From the NCBI GenBank assembly GCA_021161305.1, contig JAGHAW010000229.1, forward strand, positions 1 through 5,371: a stretch of 5,371 nt of DNA. The letters are read 5' to 3'. A program made the translations under genes and the position numbers. Source of the DNA: Sulfurimonas sp. (GTDB lineage: Bacteria; Campylobacterota; Campylobacteria; Campylobacterales; Sulfurimonadaceae). Shown here piece after piece: positions 1 to 5,371 of the stretch. Positions within the stretch are counted from its first letter, which is position 1, and each line of letters starts with the position of its first letter. The notes beneath the pieces were generated by a model. It did no database searches, had not been told where the DNA came from, and saw only the letters and a program-made list of their open reading frames with translations.

Positions 1-26
1 ATTTAAAGTTATTCTATCATAAATAT

Positions 27-656
27 TTATAAAACTATATCTAGTATCTCTTTTGGCATGTGGATTAACTTATCATATTTACCATTTGGAGAGAATCCCC
101 AAGTTGCAAACATTGAATCAATACCTGCATTTTTAGCACTAAGCATATCTTTTGAGCTATCTCCAACTACCCAAGCTTTATGAATTTTTTTGTCAAAGTT
201 GTAGTAGTTTAAGATTCTATCTATCATCTCTGGATTCGGTTTTGAAACTTTCACTTTATCTGCCCCAATTATCACATCAAACATATCTGCAACTTTTAAA
301 TGTTCTAACATTCTTAGAGCAAATGGAGTCGGTGCATTTGTGGCTACCGACATCTTAATTCCAGATGCTACAAGTTTTTGGAGGGTATCTAAAACTCCAT
401 CATAAAGATATGGGTTTTGAGTACACTGCATAGCGTAATGAATCTCAAAAACATCTCTATCCTTCTCCTGATATACCTCAGTACCATAAAACAAAAATGG
501 AAGATTTCTAACCTCCATATTTATAGCTTCAACTATAAACTCTTCACTCAATGGAGGTAAACTATAGTGCAATTTTCTTATATAATTTACGGAAATAGTG
601 ATATCTTTTTTAGAATCCAAAAGCGTTCCATCCATATCAAATATTACAACTTTCAT
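27..656 (-). CDS. HAD-superfamily phosphatase, Gph/phosphoglycolate phosphatase-like
   Basis: This 209-residue cytoplasmic hydrolase of the haloacid dehalogenase superfamily is probably a small-molecule phosphomonoesterase. All four HAD motifs are present: motif I D-M-D-G-T (7-11) with nucleophile D7 and acid/base D9; motif II in V-A-T-N-A-P with T106; motif III lysine K139 in V-S-K-P-N-P-E; and motif IV G-D-S-S-K-D (165-170) with the Mg-binding D166 and D170. A mostly helical insert between motifs I and II (about 15-85) fits a C1-type cap, as in subfamily IA phosphoglycolate phosphatases and their relatives. The substrate cannot be read from the sequence, because this subfamily covers phosphoglycolate, sugar phosphates, pyrophosphate and nucleotides, so I give no gene symbol. 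The ATG lies 2 bases after the hemH stop, with only a weak purine-rich stretch before it, which suggests translational coupling. It ends 26 bases from the left window edge. Confidence 0.92.
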   Translation of the reverse strand: MKVVIFDMDGTLLDSKKDITISVNYIRKLHYSLPPLSEEFIVEAINMEVRNLPFLFYGTEVYQEKDRDVFEIHYAMQCTQNPYLYDGVLDTLQKLVASGIKMSVATNAPTPFALRMLEHLKVADMFDVIIGADKVKVSKPNPEMIDRILNYYNFDKKIHKAWVVGDSSKDMLSAKNAGIDSMFATWGFSPNGKYDKLIHMPKEILDIVL

Positions 657-658
657 AC

Positions 659-1609
659 TTATCTCATCTTCTCATATATCTCAACTAAAGCATCCACAAA
701 AAGCTCACTATCGTTAGGGCATTTACATACTCTATACTCTTTAAAACCAAGCTCCTCTGCAATCTCTCTATACTCTATCTCTAACTCATAATCTGTTTCA
801 GAATTGTCAATAGTAAAAGCGATAGGAAAGATTATAACTCCTCTACTTTTAACTGTTTTTAGTCTGTCTTCTAAAGATGGTTTTAACCACTCCATAGGAC
901 CAACTTTTGACTGATAAGCTAAATGCACCTCATGAAAATCCATCTTTTCATCTTTTAACATTCCTTTTAGTATCTCCACATGACGAGTTACATGCTTCTC
1001 ATAAACATCCCCAGCATCTACTATCTTTTGAGGCAATCCATGAGCCGAAAAAATAATATCAAAATCCTGATATTTATCAGAACCAACTCTATCTTTTATA
1101 CTCTCAATCAATGCTCTGTTATAAGTAAAATTTTCAAAAAAATGTTTTATCTCTACTAAAATAGCACTACCTTCACTATCGTGATAATGCTCTTCAAAGT
1201 CTTCTAAAGATGATTTTGTTGTAGTTGTGGACTGTTGTGGGTAGAGAGGAATCAGGTAGATTTTATCAACATTTTCTCTATTTAATCTCTCTATAACCTC
1301 AGGTGCAAATGGAGGAGTATATCTCATCACAAAATCAACTAAAATATCATCCCCCACTCTCTTTTGAAGTTTTGCTACAAGTTTTTTTGTATGCCCAACA
1401 AGAGGAGATTTACCACCAAGCTGTTTATAAATATCTTGAGAAGATTCTGTTCTTGTAAAAGTAATCATGGTAGCTATAAATTTTCTAAGCAAATTACTTT
1501 TCATTGTTAAAATATTTTTATCATTAAACATATTGGTTAAAAACATCTCAACCTCTTCAAGGTTGTTAGGTCCACCCATGTTTAGTAAAATTATCGCTTC
1601 TTTTGCCAT
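659..1609 (-). CDS. hemH: Ferrochelatase (protoheme ferro-lyase)
   Basis: HemH inserts Fe2+ into protoporphyrin IX to make protoheme, the last step of the protoporphyrin-dependent heme pathway, in the cytoplasm or at the inner membrane surface. The protein is 316 residues, normal for bacterial ferrochelatases. Visible motifs are L-L-N-M-G-G-P (8-14), L-G-G-K-S-P-L (64-70), M-R-Y-T-P-P (95-100), P-L-Y-P-Q-Q-S-T-T-T (121-130), S-A-H-G-L-P (188-193) with the catalytic H190, and Y-Q-S-K-V-G-P-M-E-W-L-K-P (232-244). The active-site glutamate is E271 in F-T-I-D-N-S-E-T. Most families have D-H-x-E-T there, and the N-S variant is one I recall from Helicobacter HemH. A C-x-C (295, 297) occurs near the C-terminus. 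This is fewer than the four cysteines of [2Fe-2S] ferrochelatases, so no cluster is proposed. The start abuts the upstream stop and has a good Shine-Dalgarno sequence. The gene is co-oriented with ccsBA, which uses the heme product. Confidence 0.97.
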   Translation of the reverse strand: MAKEAIILLNMGGPNNLEEVEMFLTNMFNDKNILTMKSNLLRKFIATMITFTRTESSQDIYKQLGGKSPLVGHTKKLVAKLQKRVGDDILVDFVMRYTPPFAPEVIERLNRENVDKIYLIPLYPQQSTTTTKSSLEDFEEHYHDSEGSAILVEIKHFFENFTYNRALIESIKDRVGSDKYQDFDIIFSAHGLPQKIVDAGDVYEKHVTRHVEILKGMLKDEKMDFHEVHLAYQSKVGPMEWLKPSLEDRLKTVKSRGVIIFPIAFTIDNSETDYELEIEYREIAEELGFKEYRVCKCPNDSELFVDALVEIYEKMR

Positions 1610-2308
1610 CTAATCCTCTTTAACCCTCAAACTAATCTCATAAACCAACTGTTGTAGTGGTAGCATCTCTTCATATATTTTATATAGTGTCTCTATAAAT
1701 TTATCTCCGTCTTCTATAAGGTTTGGTTCTAAAATTTTATAAGTTGCCACGCCTTTATATAGACTCAATTCTGCATCACTCATATCAGCACTGAAACCTC
1801 TTGGATATCTTTTATAGCCTTTTTCTATGGTTTTATATCCACAAGCCATAAGTTTATCTAAAATATCTTGCAGATTTGCTCGTCTTTTATCATCTTTTAT
1901 ATAGTCTCTGTAAGCATCAAGCATAGGTTTTTCAAACCATCTAACTCCAACTGCCACAAATAATTCATCTGGGGAGAAGTGGAAGTAAAAAGATGAATGT
2001 TGCATTCTGTTACCGCTTCCCTGCCAAAATATAATACCGATACGATGTTTTAGAGGGACTTTTATAGCACCCATTCGTCTGGTATCTCTGTAGATTCTAA
2101 AAAGTGATTTATTAATCTTTGGAGAGAAGTTTATAGTTGGTTCAAGGGCTTGAAGGTGTTCTCCAAACTCCTCTACAAATGCACGAGATGGATTAAGTAT
2201 ACAATCTTCATACTCACTTCTGTGAGCTTCAAACCACTCTTTGTTGTTGTTCTTTTTTATAGCTTTTAAAAAAGGTAAAGTTTTTTTAGAAAAACCTTTG
2301 AACTCCAA
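1610..2308 (-). CDS. DUF2461 (TIGR02453) family protein
   Basis: This 232-residue protein of the DUF2461 family has the length usual for that family. The family has no established biochemical function that I can name. Recognisable signatures in order are the N-terminal F-L-K-x-I-K-K-N-N-N-K-E-W-F motif (13-26), S-L-F-R-I-Y-R-D-T-R-R (68-78), P-L-K-H-R-I-G (85-91), a strand-rich segment F-Y-F-H-F-S-P-D-E-L-F-V-A-V-G (107-121), and K-R-Y-P-R-G-F (166-172). No signal peptide or membrane helix is seen, so it should be cytoplasmic. The start codon is TTG, chosen on its Shine-Dalgarno sequence and the lack of alternatives. It follows ccsBA after a 101-base gap containing the hairpin doublet, and its TAG stop directly abuts the hemH ATG. 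Placement between ccsBA and hemH hints at, but does not establish, a heme-related context. The family call is confident; the function is unknown. Confidence 0.9.
   Translation of the reverse strand: MEFKGFSKKTLPFLKAIKKNNNKEWFEAHRSEYEDCILNPSRAFVEEFGEHLQALEPTINFSPKINKSLFRIYRDTRRMGAIKVPLKHRIGIIFWQGSGNRMQHSSFYFHFSPDELFVAVGVRWFEKPMLDAYRDYIKDDKRRANLQDILDKLMACGYKTIEKGYKRYPRGFSADMSDAELSLYKGVATYKILEPNLIEDGDKFIETLYKIYEEMLPLQQLVYEISLRVKED
1614..1619 (-). promoter_or_regulatory. Shine-Dalgarno of hemH inside the end of the DUF2461 gene
   Basis: The minus strand reads AGAGGA, then TTAG, then ATG. The ribosome binding site therefore lies within the last codons of the DUF2461 gene, and the stop codon and hemH start are contiguous (TAGATG). 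This arrangement favours translational coupling of the two genes. Confidence 0.75.
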
Positions 2309-2314
2309 GTCTAT

Positions 2315-2320
2315 TCCTTT
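2315..2320 (-). promoter_or_regulatory. Shine-Dalgarno supporting a TTG start
   Basis: The minus strand reads AAAGGA, then ATAGAC, then the TTG codon at 2308-2306, which is a suitable spacing. The in-frame TGA at 2356-2354 closes the frame upstream. No ATG, GTG or other TTG occurs between that stop and the conserved N-terminal NNNKEWF motif, so TTG is the only reasonable start for the DUF2461 gene. Confidence 0.75.
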
Positions 2321-2324
2321 CTTG

Positions 2325-2345
2325 CTCCCAAGTTTTACTTGGGAG
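2325..2345. repeat. Hairpin 1: perfect 9-bp inverted repeat, 3-base loop
   Basis: The arms are CTCCCAAGT (2325-2333) and ACTTGGGAG (2337-2345), with loop TTT on the plus strand. In the minus-strand mRNA this stem ends only 4 bases before the Shine-Dalgarno sequence of the DUF2461 gene (2315-2320), so it could influence initiation there. Confidence 0.9.
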
Positions 2346-2363
2346 TATATATCTCAGTATGAA

Positions 2364-2384
2364 TTCCCAAGTGAAACTTGGGAA
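2364..2384. repeat. Hairpin 2: perfect 9-bp inverted repeat, 3-base loop
   Basis: The arms are TTCCCAAGT (2364-2372) and ACTTGGGAA (2376-2384), with loop GAA on the plus strand (TTC on minus). The core CCCAAGT/ACTTGGG is shared with hairpin 1, and the outermost pair is changed in a compensatory way. It lies 25 bases downstream of the ccsBA stop codon in the transcript. Confidence 0.9.
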
Positions 2385-2409
2385 CTAGTTAAACTCCACA
2401 TACCAACCT

Positions 2410-5371
2410 TTATGCTAACTTTCTATTTCTAAAGGCAAGTGCAATTACCAAAAACAAAATTGCGTAAGTAACAGGCACAAAATCAGGAACTGGAACAGGG
2501 TCACCTTTTGCGTATGAGTGAAGTCCTGCAAGGTAATAGTTTACTCCAAAATATGTCATGATAACAGAAGTATATGACATCAAAGAGATAACACTAAAAT
2601 TAAATTCACTATATATAGACTTGATAAATCTTAAGTGAACTACCACAGCATAAAGTATAATGGTTACAAGTGCCCAAGTCTCTTTTGGATCCCAACCCCA
2701 GTATCTACCCCAAGATTCATTCGCCCAAACACCACCAAGAAAATTTCCAATAGTCAGCAGAACCAAACCTATCATCAGACTCATCTCATTTATGGCATTT
2801 AACTCTTTTATCGAGAGGCTAATCAGCTTATCATTTTTAGAAGTTTTTAAAACAAAAAGTAAAATTGTTATAAATCCAAGCAACGCACCAAGTCCTAGAA
2901 AACCGTAACTAGCTGTAATCGTAGCAACATGAATACTTAACCAGTAAGAGTTAAGAACAGGAACAAGGTTTGTAACTTGTGGATCCATCCAATTTAGATG
3001 AGCCACGAAGAGAATAAGACCAGTCATAACACCCGTAGAAGCCATCGTAATAGTTGAGCGTTTTGAGAAGATAAAACCTGCCAAAGCAGTTGCCCAACCG
3101 ATATATATCATGGACTCATAACCATTTGACCAAGGTGCGTGACCAGATATATACCATCTAAGTCCCAAACCAAAAGTGTGAGCCAAAAAGAAAAGAACCA
3201 ATAAAGTAAAACTAACTTTAGAGATCAGAGATATATTAAAAGCCGGTCTTACAATCTTAGTAAAACTAAAGACTAAAAGAATCAGACCAACTAAGAGATA
3301 CAAAGGATATAAAGTCTCAAAAATATTTGCCTGATTATAAAAAACTTCTGCAGCAATTCTATTTTCACTCGGATAAACTTCTGAACCGTAAAATCTCTGA
3401 TATTTTGCAAGTTTAACTATGGCTTTATCAGCATCACTCCACTCTCCACTTTTTAAAGCTTTGTCTACAGTTGTAAAATACTCAATAGCAATATTTCTTA
3501 CTCTTTCACCATCTTCTGGATCAAATGACTGAAGTGCATCTATAGTTGAAAACCATTTATTATTTAAATCATTTGGTTTTGGCCAAATTTTCATCAATGA
3601 ACCGGTATAAACAGCGTAAGCAATATTTACTTTTTCATCTGCTTTTAAAACAGCCTTGTCAAGTAGATTTCTATTTTTTGGATTTTTTCTAACAGCCTCT
3701 TCAACTGCCTTGGACAACTTATATTCCTGCATTTTATCAGGATTCACAAAAAATTGAGCGAATGTAGCATACTTAGTATTTTCTCTTATACCAAGCAGTT
3801 TATTCAAATCTTTATCTTTTGTTCGAATCATCTTTATATCTCTATAATCATCCGGTCTAACCATCATTCCTAAAACAACTTGATTTGAATTTAGTTTATG
3901 ATTCCCTACTTTTATATGAGAACCTCTGTAAATTTTTGCTAAAATCTCTGTAGTTAGAGTGTCCATAGGTTTCATTCTACCGGCACTGTCTTGGATAACC
4001 AATTCACCAAACTTCTTGGCATGTGCTTTATCAAAAGAGAGTATAGTTTTTATAGTTGGATTCAAATCCTCTGCATGGGATGGTGCAACACTAAAAAGCA
4101 AACCTAAACTAACTAAAAAAGCAACAACCTTACCCTCAGAAGCTTTTTGTGCTTTTTTCGATAACTGTGCAAATCTATTTTTTCTTGAAAATAGAGATAA
4201 ACACATTCCTAAAGCTAAAAAGAAATAACCGATATATGAAGGAAGTGTTCCAGGGTCATTGTTTACAGATAAAATTGTTCCCTTTTCATCCTGATCATAA
4301 GATGCTTGAAAAAATCTAAATCCACGATGTTGTAAAATATGGTTCATATAGATTCTATACGGCATTTCAACACCCCTCTCTTTATCCACTAAAACCACCT
4401 CGCTTGCATAAGATGCAGGACTCATTGAACCTGGGTATCTATCTAGCTGAAACTCTTTTAGATGAATTTCAAATGGAAGCTGAAGCATTTTTGAACCATA
4501 GGACAGAGAGACATCAACACCATTCACACTATGATGATACTCTTTTGCCATTCTGCCAACTTGCCCATAAATAAGAACATCTTTTGACTTGTCATCTACA
4601 GTGATTTTAAATCTAAAAGCATCATAACTTGGCTGTTGTGGTGAAGCTTTTGGATCTGATATTATTTTCTTTATAGCTCGTGGAAGAAACTGACGAAGAA
4701 CAAAACCACCACCGGCTGTACGAAACAGAGTTCTTGTTGTAAACGGCTCATTTTCATTTGCTTCTAGGGTTCCATTTGTATTATCATCCATCTTTAAAAA
4801 AGATAGTGGCATATTGTGATTTATAAAAAACTTACCGTCTTTAACAAACAGTGAGATAACCATCTTGTCAAAACTTTTACCTGAAGCAAAATCCAAAACA
4901 AAATTTTCACTCTCAAAAGATTCACCCTCTGCCAAAGTAATAGGCTCACCTTTCCCAGTTCCGGTAACCATCATTTGAGCCATAGCTTTACCACTCTTAT
5001 CGGCTATAGCTGTCTCCATTGCATCGGGAATATACTCCGATAACTCTACGGCTACACTTTTGCCATCAACACTTAAAGAAGAAGATATTGAGTTACTCAA
5101 TCTTTTAGAAAGATAAATAGATTCTGAAGTTGAAACAGTTTTATCTCCAACAGTAGCATCAACCATAAAGTATGTATTTGAACTTATCATAGTAGAAGCA
5201 CTTTGACCCTCACGAATATGCATAGTACCCTCATATCCAACATATCTAGTGATTGCTGAACCTAAAATAATTATTACAAATGCTACATGAAAGATAAAGA
5301 TAGGGGCTTTTTTAAGTGTGTACATTTTAAAATTGAAAATATTTAAAATCAGATTTATAGTTAAAAAGAAG
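2410..5371 (-). CDS. ccsBA: CcsBA fused system II cytochrome c synthase (5'-partial)
   Basis: This inner-membrane protein exports heme and ligates it covalently to the CXXCH motifs of apocytochromes c on the periplasmic side. Numbering here is from the Met at 5325, which gives 971 residues. The frame stays open for 15 more codons to the window edge and encodes a membrane-like stretch (FFLTINLILNIF), so the true start lies outside. The ResB/CcsB half (to about 378) contains H13 in a membrane helix, a long periplasmic domain, and a helix near 362-378. A second, signal-like helix (about 400-417, then SHAED) leads into a periplasmic linker domain to about 665. The CcsA half has about eight or nine further helices. 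It includes the GHAPWSNGYES motif (H729) and the WWD heme-binding motif at 867-884 (WANESWGRYWGWDPKETW). H799 and H936 flank the WWD motif, and H897 lies in a helix. By spacing, H13, H799, H897 and H936 match the four heme-ligand histidines known from Helicobacter hepaticus CcsBA. The family identification is very secure. The specific isoenzyme (standard CXXCH versus specialised, as in Wolinella) cannot be decided from sequence alone. Confidence 0.96.
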   Translation of the reverse strand, partial: FFLTINLILNIFNFKMYTLKKAPIFIFHVAFVIIILGSAITRYVGYEGTMHIREGQSASTMISSNTYFMVDATVGDKTVSTSESIYLSKRLSNSISSSLSVDGKSVAVELSEYIPDAMETAIADKSGKAMAQMMVTGTGKGEPITLAEGESFESENFVLDFASGKSFDKMVISLFVKDGKFFINHNMPLSFLKMDDNTNGTLEANENEPFTTRTLFRTAGGGFVLRQFLPRAIKKIISDPKASPQQPSYDAFRFKITVDDKSKDVLIYGQVGRMAKEYHHSVNGVDVSLSYGSKMLQLPFEIHLKEFQLDRYPGSMSPASYASEVVLVDKERGVEMPYRIYMNHILQHRGFRFFQASYDQDEKGTILSVNNDPGTLPSYIGYFFLALGMCLSLFSRKNRFAQLSKKAQKASEGKVVAFLVSLGLLFSVAPSHAEDLNPTIKTILSFDKAHAKKFGELVIQDSAGRMKPMDTLTTEILAKIYRGSHIKVGNHKLNSNQVVLGMMVRPDDYRDIKMIRTKDKDLNKLLGIRENTKYATFAQFFVNPDKMQEYKLSKAVEEAVRKNPKNRNLLDKAVLKADEKVNIAYAVYTGSLMKIWPKPNDLNNKWFSTIDALQSFDPEDGERVRNIAIEYFTTVDKALKSGEWSDADKAIVKLAKYQRFYGSEVYPSENRIAAEVFYNQANIFETLYPLYLLVGLILLVFSFTKIVRPAFNISLISKVSFTLLVLFFLAHTFGLGLRWYISGHAPWSNGYESMIYIGWATALAGFIFSKRSTITMASTGVMTGLILFVAHLNWMDPQVTNLVPVLNSYWLSIHVATITASYGFLGLGALLGFITILLFVLKTSKNDKLISLSIKELNAINEMSLMIGLVLLTIGNFLGGVWANESWGRYWGWDPKETWALVTIILYAVVVHLRFIKSIYSEFNFSVISLMSYTSVIMTYFGVNYYLAGLHSYAKGDPVPVPDFVPVTYAILFLVIALAFRNRKLA

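Larger units (their letters stand above)
2321..2388. repeat. REP doublet (REPIN-like): two inverted copies of a hairpin
   Basis: Two hairpins sit in the gap between ccsBA and the DUF2461 gene, with centres 39 bases apart and an 18-base spacer between arms. Read outward-in on opposite strands, the copies align over 25 bases with 21 identities. Each begins with a tetranucleotide (CTTG on plus, CTAG on minus) next to a 9-bp stem and a 3-base loop (TTT or TTC). Two of the four differences are a compensatory pair at the stem base (C:G in one copy, T:A in the other), so pairing is conserved. Symmetric inverted REPs with a short conserved foot sequence are the hallmark of REPINs, which are mobilised in trans by RAYT (Y1 transposase-like) proteins. 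No RAYT gene is in this window, so membership of a mobile family is inferred. Neither stem is followed by a T-run in either direction, so a terminator role is unlikely. A role in mRNA stability or processing is possible. Confidence 0.75.

Noticed and set aside
1..26. Small gene or terminator downstream of the HAD gene
   Set aside because: The only minus-strand ATG (20-18) runs into a stop after three codons, and no hairpin with a T-run is visible in the 26 bases available.
659..1609. [2Fe-2S] cluster in HemH from the C-terminal cysteines
   Set aside because: Only a C-x-C pair (295, 297) is present in that region, whereas cluster-binding ferrochelatases use four cysteines.
1610..2308. Frameshifted or 5'-truncated DUF2461 gene because of the missing ATG
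   Set aside because: The N-terminal family motif is intact, length is normal, and the TTG has a well-placed Shine-Dalgarno sequence, so the gene appears complete.
2325..2384. Intrinsic terminator after ccsBA
   Set aside because: Neither hairpin is followed by a T-run on either strand. The minus strand continues AATTCATACTGAG after hairpin 2 and CAAGAAAGG after hairpin 1.
2344..2384. Internal promoter for the DUF2461-hemH-HAD genes on the minus strand (TTGGGA with a TATACT-like box)
   Set aside because: The spacing is about 15 bases, the candidate -35 is part of a hairpin arm, and the AT-rich spacer makes chance matches likely. It is not supported enough to annotate.
2321..2388. Short CRISPR array
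   Set aside because: There are only two units, each palindromic and in inverted orientation, with an 18-base spacer. There are no regular direct repeats and no cas genes.
2660..2908. Plus-strand open frame opposite ccsBA, and similar ones at 152-358, 567-791, 2241-2432 and 3959-4228
   Set aside because: They lie opposite strongly conserved minus-strand genes, have low-complexity unrecognisable products, and show no convincing ribosome binding context. They are antisense shadows.

Overview
This AT-rich window carries four protein genes, all on the minus strand, and together they read as one transcription unit running from the right edge to the left. The protein sequences point to Campylobacterota (the former Epsilonproteobacteria), most likely a free-living Sulfurimonas-like member. 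The evidence is a fused CcsB-CcsA cytochrome c synthase of the large epsilonproteobacterial type, and a ferrochelatase with the F-T-I-D-N-S-E-T active-site variant that I recall from Helicobacter. The genus is an inference.

In transcription order the layout is as follows. (1) Right edge to 2410: ccsBA, the system II cytochrome c synthase. It is cut at its 5' end by the window; the reading frame stays open to the edge, so the Met at 5325 is not the true start. (2) 2309-2409: a 101-base gap holding two nearly identical, perfectly paired hairpins in inverted orientation, a REP doublet (REPIN-like). (3) 2308-1610: a DUF2461-family protein with a TTG start. (4) 1609-659: hemH, ferrochelatase, whose ATG directly abuts the preceding TAG. 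(5) 656-27: a HAD-family phosphatase of the Gph/phosphoglycolate phosphatase type, starting 2 bases after the hemH stop. Positions 1-26 hold no feature I can support.

Two of the genes share an evident theme: HemH makes protoheme in the cytoplasm, and CcsBA exports heme and attaches it to apocytochromes c in the periplasm. The DUF2461 protein and the phosphatase have no demonstrated heme role; their link is only tight co-transcription. No CRISPR array, RNA gene, transposase, or clearly undescribed multi-gene system is visible. The most notable non-coding structure is the hairpin doublet between ccsBA and the DUF2461 gene, together with a degenerate extra repeat arm that overlaps the TTG start codon.
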